Assembly: GCA_022823225.1 (NCBI GenBank)
Contig: JAJDXM010000050.1
Location: forward strand, 1 to 64,000
DNA: 64,000 bases
Direction: 5' to 3'
DNA from: Gemmatimonadota bacterium
GTDB taxonomy: Bacteria; Gemmatimonadota; Gemmatimonadetes; Longimicrobiales; Gaopeijiaceae
Positions 45,304 through 54,697 of the stretch are shown here, in pieces; within the stretch, counting starts at the first letter, position 1, and each line of letters begins with the position of its first letter. Under the pieces are notes generated by a model that saw only the letters and a list, made by a program, of their open reading frames with translations, ran no database searches and was not told the DNA's origin. Both the position numbers and the translations under genes were made by a program.

Positions 45304-46085
45304 CGCAGGCTCGTGTACCAGAGGAAGGCGGCGCCGGCCAGCCACAGGTACGGCGCGAAGACGTGAAACGAGCGGCGATCGAGCATGGCCCGAAAGGCGC
45401 GGATCGCCAGCACCCCGGTTGCGCACGCGGCCGCCGCCCCCGCGGCAAGCGTCGGAAGCGCGACCGGTCCGCTCGCCGAGATCACCTCGGGGAGCTTGAG
45501 CATCGCGGCTCCGCCCACGGCGACAACCGACATCAGGAAGGAGAACGCGGCGGCCTCGGCGGGGCTGACTCCCCTCCAGAGCGCCGCAACCACCGTCGTG
45601 CCCGACCGGGACACCCCGGGAACAATCGCGGCCGCCTGGGCGAGCCCGACGGCCAGGGCGTCCCGGGCGCCGACCCTGCCGACGGGCCCGCGGGCGAGCG
45701 CCCGCCGCGCCGTCCACACCACGCAGCCGCTCAGCAGGAGGCCCGCGCCGGCGACCCAGGGACGGTCGAAGAGCGATTCGAAGAAGCCGCCGAAGCCGGC
45801 CCCCGCGACGGCGGCCGGCACCGAGGCCAGGAGGAGCAGTCCCGCGTACCGGAGCTGCTCCCGGTCTCCCCGGAAGCTTCCGGAGATGAGCGCGCCGATG
45901 CGAGTCCGGTAGACGATCACGACCGACAGCAGCGTGGCCGCGTGGAGCGCCGTCTCGAACCCCGCGCCGGGCATCTCGATCCCCAGGAGGGCCTGTCCCA
46001 TGACCAGGTGTCCGGAACTCGAGACCGGGAGAAACTCGGTGGCTCCCTGGAGGACGCCGAGCAGGAACGCCTCGAAGAGGGTCAT
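45300..46085 (-). CDS. uppP: Undecaprenyl-diphosphatase
   Basis: A 261-residue integral membrane phosphatase recycling the lipid carrier for peptidoglycan. GATEFLPVSSSGHLVMGQA and PGVSRSGTTVVAAL are the two catalytic signatures, amid about eight hydrophobic segments. The ATG at 46085 overlaps the bshA stop (ATGA). Confidence 0.96.
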   Translation of the reverse strand: MTLFEAFLLGVLQGATEFLPVSSSGHLVMGQALLGIEMPGAGFETALHAATLLSVVIVYRTRIGALISGSFRGDREQLRYAGLLLLASVPAAVAGAGFGGFFESLFDRPWVAGAGLLLSGCVVWTARRALARGPVGRVGARDALAVGLAQAAAIVPGVSRSGTTVVAALWRGVSPAEAAAFSFLMSVVAVGGAAMLKLPEVISASGPVALPTLAAGAAAACATGVLAIRAFRAMLDRRSFHVFAPYLWLAGAAFLWYTSLR

Positions 46086-47203
46086 TGTTCCAGTTGGGCG
46101 CGATAGAGACCCTCGTACGAGGGCAGGATCCCGGAGATGCAGAAGCGCTCGAGGGCGGCCCGCCGCGCGGCTTCGCTGAACCGGCGCCAGACGCCTTCAT
46201 CGCGGAGCAGGCAATCCGCCGCCCCCACCGCTTCTTCCACCCGCCCGACCGGCACGAGCAGTCCGTTCTCGCCGTGGGTCACCACCTCGGGCAGGCCCCC
46301 GGCGCGGTAGCCGACCACCGGCACGCCGCACGAGAGCGCTTCGAGCGCGGCCAGGCCGAACGACTCGCTGTCACTGGTCATGAGGAAGAGGTCCGCACAG
46401 GGCAGCAGCTCCTCCACCGAGGCATGCTTGCCCAGGAAGACGACGTCGCCCTGGACACCGAGTTCCCTGGCGCGCGCGGCGGCGCGGGGGCGGTCCGGCC
46501 CATCGCCCACCAGGACCAGACGGGCGGGAACCTGCCCGCGGATCCCCGCGAATACCTCGATCAGCTCCGGCACGCGCTTCACCGGGCGGAAGTTCGACAC
46601 GTGCATCAGGATCTTCTCGCCGGCCGGCGCGAAGATCCGCCGGTGCGCCACCTGTTTGCGGGGACGGAACAGCTTGGTGTCGACGAAGTTGGGAATCACC
46701 TCGATCCGCTCGCCGGGGATGTCGAAGTCGCGCACGGTCACCTCCTTGAGGAACCGGGAGACCGCCGTGATCCGCTGCGAGCGCAGGATCGAAAAGCGCG
46801 TGATGGCCTTGAAGGAGGGGTGCAGCCCCACCAGCGTCACGTCGGTGCCGTGCAGCGTGGTGACGAGGGGCGGCGCGTCGTCGAGCATCTCGCCCGCGAT
46901 CCAGGCCGAGGTCGCGTGCGGGATCGCGTAGTGGACGTGCACGATGTCGAGGCCCTCGCTCACGGCCGTGTCGTGGATCGCCGCCGCCAGCGCGAGGGTG
47001 TAGTGGGACGTCTCGAAGAGCGGGTAGCGCTCCAGCTCGACCTCGTGGAAGTAGACCCTCTCGTGGAATCCGGACAGGCGGAAGGGCTGGGCATAGGAGA
47101 TGAAATGGACTTCGTGCCCGCGCGCCGCGAGCCCGAGCCCGAGTTCGGTCGCTACGGCGCCCGAACCCCCGTAGGTGGGATAGCAGGTGATGCCGATCTT
47201 CAT
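46082..47203 (-). CDS. bshA: N-acetyl-alpha-D-glucosaminyl L-malate synthase (bacillithiol biosynthesis)
   Basis: A 373-residue GT4 glycosyltransferase joining GlcNAc from UDP-GlcNAc to L-malate, the first step of bacillithiol synthesis. IGITCYPTYGGSGAVATELG, HVHYAIPHATSAWIA, TTLHGTDVTLVG and SDSESFGLAALEALSCGVPV are typical of BshA rather than generic GT4 enzymes. BshB and BshC are not in the window. It overlaps miaA and uppP by 4 nt each. Confidence 0.93.
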   Translation of the reverse strand: MKIGITCYPTYGGSGAVATELGLGLAARGHEVHFISYAQPFRLSGFHERVYFHEVELERYPLFETSHYTLALAAAIHDTAVSEGLDIVHVHYAIPHATSAWIAGEMLDDAPPLVTTLHGTDVTLVGLHPSFKAITRFSILRSQRITAVSRFLKEVTVRDFDIPGERIEVIPNFVDTKLFRPRKQVAHRRIFAPAGEKILMHVSNFRPVKRVPELIEVFAGIRGQVPARLVLVGDGPDRPRAAARARELGVQGDVVFLGKHASVEELLPCADLFLMTSDSESFGLAALEALSCGVPVVGYRAGGLPEVVTHGENGLLVPVGRVEEAVGAADCLLRDEGVWRRFSEAARRAALERFCISGILPSYEGLYRAQLEQ

Positions 47204-48156
47204 GGTGTCTGGCAGTCCGTGGATGAACCCGCGCGCGCCCGCCACGCTTCGGCCACGCGGGCGCATTGCGCCTCGATCGGCGCCGTTCCGTCCACCCTCA
47301 CCGTACCCGGTCCGAGCTGATGGCGAAACCATGTCGCCTGGCGGCGCGCGTACCGGCGGGTGGCCGCGCGGGTGCGCCGCGCCGCCTCCTCCAGGGTGAC
47401 TCGTCCCTCCACGCAGTCGGCCATCTCGCGGTACCCCACCCCGTTCAGCCCGGGATCGTCCCGGGAGCAGCCGGCCCGAAGCAGCGCCGCGACCTCGTCG
47501 GCGAACCCGGCCTCCACCATTGCGCGGACGCGCCGCCCGATCCGCTCGTCCAGCACCTCGCGCGGCACCTCCAGCACGCACACGACGCCCTCCAGCGGTT
47601 CGGCCTCGGTGTTGCGGCGCGAATGCCACCACGACAGGGGCCGGCCCGTCAACAACGCGATCAGAACGGTGCGGGTCATGCGCTGGCGGCCTCCCGCGAT
47701 TGCCACGCCGGCGCGCTGGGGGTCCAGGGCCCACACCCAGCGGGCCAGTTCGGTTCGCGGCAGCCCGGCCAGCGCGGATTCGGCCGCCGCGCGCCGCTCC
47801 CCGTCCAGATCCGGTTCCGCGAACAACGGATCCGTGACCGCCTTGAGGAAGAATCCCGTGCCGCCCACCAGCAGGGGGACGCGCCCGCGCGCCCGGATGG
47901 CCGCGATCCAGCGCCGAGTGTCCCGGCCGAACGCCCCGGCCGAGTAGCGCTCGCCGGGGTCTGCGATGTCGATGCCGTGATGGGGAACCTCGGCGCGCTG
48001 CTCCGGTGTCGCCTTGGCGGTGCCGATGTCCATGCCGCGGTAGATCTGGCGGGAGTCCATCGAGATGATCTCGCCGCCGAGCGCGCGGGCCACCTGCAGG
48101 CTGAGGGCGGTCTTGCCCGCCCCGGTGGGGCCGGTGATCGCAAGGAACGACGCCAA
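47200..48156 (-). CDS. miaA: tRNA dimethylallyltransferase
   Basis: A 318-residue enzyme that prenylates A37 of tRNAs reading UNN codons. The P-loop is ITGPTGAGKTALSLQ; SMDSRQIYRGMDIGTAK and GGTGFFLKAVTDPL are substrate-binding signatures, and RRYARRQATWFRHQ the C-terminal tRNA contact. The only in-frame start is a TTG at 48156 with GAGG about 8 nt upstream, 22 nt after mutL. mutL-miaA adjacency is widespread. Confidence 0.94.
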   Translation of the reverse strand: MASFLAITGPTGAGKTALSLQVARALGGEIISMDSRQIYRGMDIGTAKATPEQRAEVPHHGIDIADPGERYSAGAFGRDTRRWIAAIRARGRVPLLVGGTGFFLKAVTDPLFAEPDLDGERRAAAESALAGLPRTELARWVWALDPQRAGVAIAGGRQRMTRTVLIALLTGRPLSWWHSRRNTEAEPLEGVVCVLEVPREVLDERIGRRVRAMVEAGFADEVAALLRAGCSRDDPGLNGVGYREMADCVEGRVTLEEAARRTRAATRRYARRQATWFRHQLGPGTVRVDGTAPIEAQCARVAEAWRARAGSSTDCQTP

Positions 48157-48178
48157 ACCGGCACCCTCACGCGGCCGG

Positions 48179-49915
48179 CTACGTCCGGCCGAACTTCTGC
48201 CCCAGCTCGTCGAGGCTGAGGCGAACGACGGTTGGCCGGCCGTGGACGTCGTGATACGGAAGGCTCGTCGCGAAGAGCTGGTCGAAGAGCTCCTGCATCT
48301 CTTCCGGGGAAAGCTTCTGTCCCGCCTTGATCGCGCCCTTGCACGCAAAGGTCATCGCGATCCCCTCGCGCTGGTTGCGCGCCGAGCGCAGCAGCTCCGA
48401 GCCCTCGACGATCTCCGCGATCATCTCGCGGATGCAGCTCTGCGCATCGAAGTGGCGGTGCGGGCTCGGCACCGACTGCACCAGCACGGTGTCCGCGCCG
48501 AAGCTCTCGACGACGAACCCCACCTGCGCGAGCGTCTCCTTCACGGCCTCGATCGCCTCCACCTCGGGCCGCGTCAGCCGCACCGTGAAGGGGAAGAGGA
48601 GGCGCTGCCCGAGATCGGCGCCGCTGTCCAGCCCCTCCGTGATCCGCTCGTAGAGGACCCGTTCGTGCGCGGCGTGCTGGTCGATGATGATCACGCCGTC
48701 CCGGGTCTCGGCCATGATGAAGCTGTTGTGTACCTGCAGCAGCGCCGGCGCGGGCGCCTTGAGCGCCTGCGCATCCCCTTCCGTCCGGCCGTCCCCGCGG
48801 GCGCGCTGCGGAAAGAGGTGCATCTGGGGGACTTCGTCTTCCGCGGGAGTCTCCCCGCCGTTGCCCCTCACGCCCTCGCGGACCATCCAGGTCGCCGCCG
48901 ACTCGACCCCCGCCAGTGCCTCGCGCACCGACGCCTCCACGAAGTTCTCGACGCGCAGCCGGTTCCGGAAACGCACCTCGGCCTTGCCCGGGTGCACATT
49001 CACGTCGACCTCCGGGCCGGGCACCGAGAGGAAGAGGAAGAGCCAGGGACGGGTCCCTTCGGAGACCGTGGTCCGGTACCCCCGGTCGGCGGCCGCGACG
49101 ACCCCGGGATCGCGGAAGGGCCGGCCGTTCACAAGGAGATGGACCCGCCTGAACCCCTTCCCGGCTCGATCCGGGCGCTGGATCACCCCCTCGATTGCGA
49201 AACCGCCGCGCCGTCCCGAGAGCGGCAGCAGTCCGGCTTCGGCCGCGTCCGGCCAGATTGCGCCGACGCGCTCACCCGCGGTCCCGGCGGCCGGAAGGTC
49301 GAGCACGCCCTTCCCGTCGGCCTCGAAGATGAAGCGGACACCGGGATTGGCGAGCGCCTGGACATGCACCGCCTCCGCGATGGCCCGCTTTTCGACCCCC
49401 ACGCTCTTGAGGAAGCGGGCACGCACAGGGGTATTCAGGAAGATGTTTCGCACGTCCACGGTCGTCCCAGGCCGCCTGGCAAACTCGTCGACCCCCTGTA
49501 TGCGTCCGGCAAGCACCCGGAGGCGCGTGCCGGTCTCCGCCCCCTCGGCAGCAGTCTCGATCGCCATGCGGGACACTGCAGCGATCGAGGGCAGCGCCTC
49601 GCCCCTGAACCCCAGCGTTTGGATCTCCTGCAGATCCTCGGCCTGGCGGATCTTGCTGGTCGCGTGCCGGTCGAGGCAGGCGAGCACGTCCTCGCGCAGC
49701 ATTCCGGTCCCGTCGTCCGCGACTCGGATGCGCCCCTTGCCTCCCCGCTCGATCGACACCGTAACTGTGCGCGCCCCGGCGTCCAGCGCGTTCTCGACCA
49801 GCTCCTTCACCACCGAAGCCGGCCGCTCCACCACCTCCCCCGCCGCGATCTGGTTGGCCACATGGTCCGGGAGCACCCGGATCCGGGGCGTCGCCCGGCG
49901 GCCGGACCCGGTCAC
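48179..49915 (-). CDS. mutL: DNA mismatch repair protein MutL
   Basis: A 578-residue GHKL ATPase coordinating mismatch repair. VVKELVENALDAGA, RVADDGTGM and FRGEALPSIAAVS are the ATP-site motifs. The C-terminal domain keeps the endonuclease motif IIDQHAAHERVLYE (DQHAx2Ex4E), so this MutL should nick DNA itself, as in bacteria without MutH. The GTG at 49915 overlaps the tatD stop (GTGA). Confidence 0.96.
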   Translation of the reverse strand: MTGSGRRATPRIRVLPDHVANQIAAGEVVERPASVVKELVENALDAGARTVTVSIERGGKGRIRVADDGTGMLREDVLACLDRHATSKIRQAEDLQEIQTLGFRGEALPSIAAVSRMAIETAAEGAETGTRLRVLAGRIQGVDEFARRPGTTVDVRNIFLNTPVRARFLKSVGVEKRAIAEAVHVQALANPGVRFIFEADGKGVLDLPAAGTAGERVGAIWPDAAEAGLLPLSGRRGGFAIEGVIQRPDRAGKGFRRVHLLVNGRPFRDPGVVAAADRGYRTTVSEGTRPWLFLFLSVPGPEVDVNVHPGKAEVRFRNRLRVENFVEASVREALAGVESAATWMVREGVRGNGGETPAEDEVPQMHLFPQRARGDGRTEGDAQALKAPAPALLQVHNSFIMAETRDGVIIIDQHAAHERVLYERITEGLDSGADLGQRLLFPFTVRLTRPEVEAIEAVKETLAQVGFVVESFGADTVLVQSVPSPHRHFDAQSCIREMIAEIVEGSELLRSARNQREGIAMTFACKGAIKAGQKLSPEEMQELFDQLFATSLPYHDVHGRPTVVRLSLDELGQKFGRT

Positions 49916-50694
49916 GGCGCGGCGCTCGCTTCCGCCAGGCCGAAGAACCGCTCGCCGTTCGCCCAGCTGTCCCGGGCCACCTGCTCCAGCGTCTCGCCCC
50001 GGATCCGGGCCACCGCGGCGGCCACGTGCACCACGAACGACGGCTCGTTGCGCCGGCCGCGCTTCGGCACCGGCGCGAGGTACGGCGAATCGGTCTCGAT
50101 CATGTACCGGTCGCTGGGCACCGCGCGAACCACCGCTTCATCGAAGCGCGGAAACGACGCGATTCCGGTGAAGGATACGAACCATCCCGCCGCGAGCGCG
50201 TCGTCGAGCAGCCGCGCCGGGCCGCCGAAGCAGTGAAGCACGCCCCGCACCCGGCCCGCGCATTCCCGCACCACCCCGGCCACGTCGTCTTCCGCGCCGC
50301 GGGAGTGGACGACCAGGGGCAGACCCAACTCCCCGGCGAGTTCCACATGCTGATCGAAGCTGGACCGCTGCAGCTCCCGTGGCACGTTCTCGTAGTGGTA
50401 GTCAAGCCCGGTCTCCCCGATCGCGACGCAGCGCGCATGCTCCGCCGTCTCGCGCAGAACGGCGATCACCGCCGCGTCGACGCCGGTCCCCGCGTCGTGC
50501 GGATGCACCCCGGCCGTGCACCAGATCCCGTCGTGCCGGCGCGCCAGATCCAGCGCCCCCAGGCTGTCCCGGGCATTCGACGCGATCGTTACCATGCGCC
50601 GAACCGACGCCCGGCGCGCCCGCTCCACGATCCCCGCCAGATCCTCTTCGAAGGCCGCCGCCGTGAGGTGGCAGTGCGAGTCGAGGAACCTCAC
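49912..50694 (-). CDS. TatD-family metal-dependent DNase
   Basis: A 260-residue TIM-barrel hydrolase. FLDSHCHLTAAAF has the metal HxH pair, IGETGLDYHYENV the bridging Glu, VVHSRGAEDD a ligand His and IETDSPYLAPVPKRG the catalytic Asp. Family members degrade DNA 3' ends and take part in repair and quality control. The ATG at 50694 overlaps the secF stop. Confidence 0.94.
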   Translation of the reverse strand: MRFLDSHCHLTAAAFEEDLAGIVERARRASVRRMVTIASNARDSLGALDLARRHDGIWCTAGVHPHDAGTGVDAAVIAVLRETAEHARCVAIGETGLDYHYENVPRELQRSSFDQHVELAGELGLPLVVHSRGAEDDVAGVVRECAGRVRGVLHCFGGPARLLDDALAAGWFVSFTGIASFPRFDEAVVRAVPSDRYMIETDSPYLAPVPKRGRRNEPSFVVHVAAAVARIRGETLEQVARDSWANGERFFGLAEASAAP

Positions 50695-51653
50695 ATCGCC
50701 GCAGCCGCCGCGGGCCTCTGGCGCTTGCCCTTGTCCTCGCCGGTCCCGTAGCGCCTCTGGATCTCGAGCAGCGCCGGCGACGCGATGAAGATCGAGGAGT
50801 AGGTGCCGATCGCCACCCCCAGGATCAGCACGATGGTGAAGTCGCGAATGACCGCGCCGCCGAGCACGAGCAGCGAGAAGAGCACCGCCAGGGTGGTGCC
50901 CGAGGTCAGGACGGTCCGGGGCAGCGTCTCGTTGATCGAGCGGTTGACCAGGCGGTACGGGTCCTCCTTGCGTCCGCCCCTGGCGTTGAGGTTCTCCCGG
51001 ATGCGGTCGAAGACCACGATCGTGTCGTTCAGCGAGTACCCGAGAATGGTCAGGATCGCCGCCACCGTGGGCAGGGAGATCTCGACGCGGAAGAGCGCCA
51101 GCAGACCCAGCACGATCAGGACGTCGTGCGCGGTCGCGATCACCGACGCCACCCCGAAGCGGAACTCGAACCGGAAGGCGATGTAAAGAAGCGTCAGCGC
51201 CATGGAGAAGAGGATCGCGAGGATGGCCTTCCGCTCCAGCTCGTCGCCGATCTTGGCACCCACCGACTCCCTGCGGACGATTTCGAAGGTGGCGGAGTCG
51301 AAGGTGGCCGACAGCTGCGACTCGATCCCGGCGGCGACCGCGTCCACGTCGTCGCTCCCCTCCGCGATGGGGGCGCGGACGACGTATTCGTTATCGGCGC
51401 CGAACCGCGTCACCGGCGGGGCCGAGGCACCGCCCAGCGCTCCGCGGATCTGGCCGTCGTCGACCTGCTCGCTGAACCTGACCTGCACCAGGACGCCGCC
51501 GGTGAAATCGACCCCCTCGTTCAGCAGCGTTCCCGTCGTGAAGACGTTGAAACCCATCCCGCCAACCCCGAGGGCAAGCGCAATGGCGGAGATGACGTAC
51601 GCCTTCCGGCGCATTCCGATGAATCCGTACTTCGCGTCGTGAAAGAGCCACAT
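50691..51653 (-). CDS. secF: Protein translocase subunit SecF
   Basis: A 320-residue inner-membrane protein with six transmembrane segments and a periplasmic domain after the first. GVDFTGGVLVQVRF, the conserved YSLNDTIVVFDRIRENL and RSINETLPRTVLTSGTT are family motifs. With SecD it uses the proton gradient to assist export. It follows secD by 28 nt. Confidence 0.96.
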   Translation of the reverse strand: MWLFHDAKYGFIGMRRKAYVISAIALALGVGGMGFNVFTTGTLLNEGVDFTGGVLVQVRFSEQVDDGQIRGALGGASAPPVTRFGADNEYVVRAPIAEGSDDVDAVAAGIESQLSATFDSATFEIVRRESVGAKIGDELERKAILAILFSMALTLLYIAFRFEFRFGVASVIATAHDVLIVLGLLALFRVEISLPTVAAILTILGYSLNDTIVVFDRIRENLNARGGRKEDPYRLVNRSINETLPRTVLTSGTTLAVLFSLLVLGGAVIRDFTIVLILGVAIGTYSSIFIASPALLEIQRRYGTGEDKGKRQRPAAAAAM

Positions 51654-51681
51654 GGCCTTGCTGCCTAGTCTGCCTGGATGC

Positions 51682-53340
51682 CTAGATGCTGATGGGATCC
51701 GAACCGCGCTTCCCCGACAGGTAGAGGAGGAAGAGGGTGCGGGTCACGTAGAGCGCGGAGAAGAAGCTGGCCACGATTCCGATGCAGAGCGTGACCGCGA
51801 AGCCTCGCACGGGCCCGGTTCCGAACTGCAAAAGGATCAGGCCGGTGATGAGCGTCGTGATGTTGGCGTCGACGATGGCCGACAGCGCGTTGCTGAAGCC
51901 GTCCTCGACGGCGGTTCGCGGGGCCCGGCGCCGCTCCAGCTCCTCCCGGATTCGTTCAAAGATGAGGACGTTCGCGTCCACGGCCATCCCGATCGACAGA
52001 ATCAGCCCGGCGATGCCCGGGAGCGTCAGCGTTGCGTTGAGCGTGGACAGGCCGCCCATGACCAGCACCAGGTAGATCGCGAGCGCGAGGACCGCCAGCA
52101 GTCCGGCGGTGCGGTAGTAGGCGATCATGACCAGGAGCACCGCGATCACCCCGACGATCCCCGCGATCTGTCCCTGGTCGATCGAGTCCTGGCCCAGCGA
52201 CGGTCCCACCAGGCGCTCCTCCATGATGTTCAGCCTGACCGGCAGCGCCCCCGCCCTGAGCACCAGGGCGAGGTTGGCCGCCTCCGTGTACGCCGCTCCG
52301 GTGAGCTCGATCTGCCCGCGCGCGCCGATCTCCTCGTTGACTACCGGGGCGCTGACGACCTCGTCGTCCAGCACGACCGCAATATGGTTGCCGACGTTGT
52401 CTCTGGTGATTTCGCGAAAGTCACGGCCGCCCCGCCGGTTGAGCTGGAAGGTGACCAGCGGCTGGTTGTCCTGCGGGTCGCGCGTCGCGGTCGCGTCGAC
52501 GAGCTGCTCGCCGGTCAGAAACGCGTCCTCCTCGAGCACGTACAGCTCGCGGTAGTACCGCCCCGCGACAGCGGTCGAATCCCATCCCCACTGGAGGCTG
52601 ACGCCCCTGGGGAGCGCGCGCCGGAACTCGTCGAGCGCCATGAACTCCGCTGCGGCTTCGACATCGGCCGCGTCCACCGTGTAGACGGGCGCCCGGACCC
52701 CCCCGCTCCTGTTGAGCAGGCCCGTGAAGGGACGCAGGTTCACCTCGGGCTCGTCCTCGGCCGCTTCGTCTCCTTCGGCTCCGCCCGCGTCCCCCTCCTG
52801 TCCGGCCACCGCGCTGTCACCGGCCTCCGCCGTGTCGTCCCGGAGGCCCAGCAAGTCATCGACATTCGAGATGGCCGGGGCGGCAGCCTCGGTGGCCCGC
52901 CCCATGGCCCGCAGTCCCTCCTCGCCCTTGGCGGCCACGACGGCACGATCCAGCCTTTCCAGGGCCTGGTCGACCTCCGTCGTCGGGAGCACGAGCTTCC
53001 ATTCGAGGAAGGCCTGCCGATTGATGATCCGCTTGGCCTCATCTTCATCATCCAACCCCGCCAACTCGACGATGATGCGGTCATTGCCGCTCTTCTGGAT
53101 GATCGGCTCCTCGACCCCGAAGGCGTCGATCCGGGTGCGCAGCACGTACAGCGCCTGGTCGATGTGGCCCTCCTTGACCTCCGGGGTCATGGTGCCCTCC
53201 GGGTCGTCGATCTCCAGGACCAGATGCATCCCGCCCTGCAGATCCAGGCCCAGCTTGAGGCCCCGCGCCCACAGGTACCCGATCGAGATGCCGAGCGCCG
53301 CCAGAATGACGATGATTCGGACTCGGAATGACTTCAGCAT
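51682..53340 (-). CDS. secD: Protein translocase subunit SecD
   Basis: A 552-residue six-pass membrane protein with a large periplasmic region. LKLGLDLQGGMHLVLEID is the N-terminal signature; the P1 region contains an acidic low-complexity insert (about residues 160-205). IAGLILSIGMAVDANVLIFE with RIREEL is the conserved transmembrane-4 motif carrying the proton-path Asp. ATG start. yajC, often just upstream, is not seen. First gene of a nine-gene minus-strand cluster. Confidence 0.96.
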   Translation of the reverse strand: MLKSFRVRIIVILAALGISIGYLWARGLKLGLDLQGGMHLVLEIDDPEGTMTPEVKEGHIDQALYVLRTRIDAFGVEEPIIQKSGNDRIIVELAGLDDEDEAKRIINRQAFLEWKLVLPTTEVDQALERLDRAVVAAKGEEGLRAMGRATEAAAPAISNVDDLLGLRDDTAEAGDSAVAGQEGDAGGAEGDEAAEDEPEVNLRPFTGLLNRSGGVRAPVYTVDAADVEAAAEFMALDEFRRALPRGVSLQWGWDSTAVAGRYYRELYVLEEDAFLTGEQLVDATATRDPQDNQPLVTFQLNRRGGRDFREITRDNVGNHIAVVLDDEVVSAPVVNEEIGARGQIELTGAAYTEAANLALVLRAGALPVRLNIMEERLVGPSLGQDSIDQGQIAGIVGVIAVLLVMIAYYRTAGLLAVLALAIYLVLVMGGLSTLNATLTLPGIAGLILSIGMAVDANVLIFERIREELERRRAPRTAVEDGFSNALSAIVDANITTLITGLILLQFGTGPVRGFAVTLCIGIVASFFSALYVTRTLFLLYLSGKRGSDPISI

Positions 53341-53703
53341 GGAACTTCCCTGGTATCCTGGTTCATGACGCCGGTTTGCCGCCGGTTTGCACCGCGGCCA
53401 GCATCGAAATTTCGCCCGGGCCGCGGGTGCTGTCAATCGCGCCGCGGCGGTCGTCGCCGGGGCGGCCGCGTGCCGCATCGGGACGGTTGCCTGCCGCGTC
53501 GGGACTGTCTGTCAGCACGTTGCTCTCTCCGGTTCGGGCCGGATTCCGGGGGTGATTCCGGCCCTACGACGCGGACGATGGGGGGGATTCAGAGGGGTGG
53601 CTTATCGTGGGTGACTCGGGCCCCGCGACGTGCCGCCGAAACATCAGATGGTACAATCCTCTGGACCTTGTCGAGTTCCAACCTCTCTCTATACCCTAAC
53701 TGC
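53341..53703. other. Divergent intergenic region, secD / ComEC-like gene
   Basis: This 363-nt gap between oppositely transcribed genes has no convincing gene and no yajC. It must hold the promoters of the secD cluster and of the metallo-beta-lactamase gene. TCTCTCTATACCCTAAC just before 53704 is a weak -10-like stretch on the plus strand. I saw no strong repeat or terminator. Confidence 0.5.
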
Positions 53704-54690
53704 ATGTCCCAATGGAGCATGCAAGCGCCCCGAAGGAGGACGGCGCGCCCGGAAGCAGCCGTCAAGCGCGCGGGCGCCCTGTTCGCGGCCATGTGGCTGG
53801 CTCTTGCCGCGACCGCCCGCCCGGCCCTCCCGCAGGCGCACCGGGTGGCCGGGGAGCCGGCTGGCGCGGAGATCGGAGCCGGGCCGGACAACACCGCCCT
53901 CACTTCCCCACCCGACTCGGTCCTCAGGATCATCTTCCTGGACGTGGGCCAGGGCGATGCCGTGCTCATCCGGGCGCCCGAGGGGCAGACGGCGCTTGTC
54001 GACGCCGGGCCGAGCGATGTGGTTCCGCTCCTTCGGCAGCTCGGGGTGGAGCGGATCGACCTGCTGGTGGCCACGCATCCGCACGCGGACCATATCGGCG
54101 GGATGGCGGGCGTGATCGAGTCGCTGCCCGTGCGTTTCTACATGGACAACGGCGATCCCCACACGACTCAGACCTACCGGCGGCTGATCGCGGCGCTGGA
54201 CGCCCGGCCCGAAATCACCTACCTGGAGGCGGTGCCGCGGACGATCTCGCTCGGGAGCGCATCGATCGAGGTGCTGCCCCTGCTGCCGCGCGGCGCGGTC
54301 GGGCTCAACGACCGTTCGGTCGCGCTGGTGGTGCGCTTCGGCGACTTCATGGCGTTTCTAAGCGGAGACTCGGAAGTGCGCCAGCTGTCGCATCTTGTGG
54401 GGCAGCGGGCCGTTCCCGACGTGGCGCTTCTCAAGGCGGCGCACCATGGCAGCGACAACGGGTTCACATGGGAGTTCCTGCGTGCGGCCAGGCCCGAAGT
54501 GGTGGTGATTTCCGTGGGGCGCAACGGCTACGGGCACCCGCGGGCCGAAGCGCTGGCGGCGTACTCGGGGGTGGGCGCGGCGGTACTGCGGACCGACCTG
54601 CACGGTCATGTGGAGGTGCGCGGGTACGGGGACGGGCGCCATGATGTCGTGCCCGGCGGCTGGCGCAGACGGGGGCGGCCGTGGCCGTGA
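53704..54690 (+). CDS. ComEC C-terminal-like metallo-beta-lactamase-fold hydrolase, exported
   Basis: A 328-residue protein with an N-terminal hydrophobic export segment (RAGALFAAMWLALAATARPA) followed by a stand-alone metallo-beta-lactamase domain. The domain has FLDVGQGDAVLIRAPEG, the zinc motif THPHADHIGG, LSGDSEVRQLSHL and LLKAAHHGSDNGFTWEF. These match the C-terminal nuclease-like domain of the DNA-uptake protein ComEC, here without its channel. It may act on extracytoplasmic nucleic acid; this is inference. The start is uncertain (ATG 53704 or 53719). DUF3006 follows, a known pairing. Confidence 0.82.
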   Translation: MSQWSMQAPRRRTARPEAAVKRAGALFAAMWLALAATARPALPQAHRVAGEPAGAEIGAGPDNTALTSPPDSVLRIIFLDVGQGDAVLIRAPEGQTALVDAGPSDVVPLLRQLGVERIDLLVATHPHADHIGGMAGVIESLPVRFYMDNGDPHTTQTYRRLIAALDARPEITYLEAVPRTISLGSASIEVLPLLPRGAVGLNDRSVALVVRFGDFMAFLSGDSEVRQLSHLVGQRAVPDVALLKAAHHGSDNGFTWEFLRAARPEVVVISVGRNGYGHPRAEALAAYSGVGAAVLRTDLHGHVEVRGYGDGRHDVVPGGWRRRGRPWP

Positions 54691-54697
54691 TGCGCTA

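Noticed and set aside
44458-46200. Extension of birA back through uppP
   Set aside because: The upstream part is an antiphase reading of uppP; biotin-ligase similarity begins only after 45303.
53341-53703. yajC expected upstream of secD
   Set aside because: No frame in the gap encodes a YajC-like single-helix protein.
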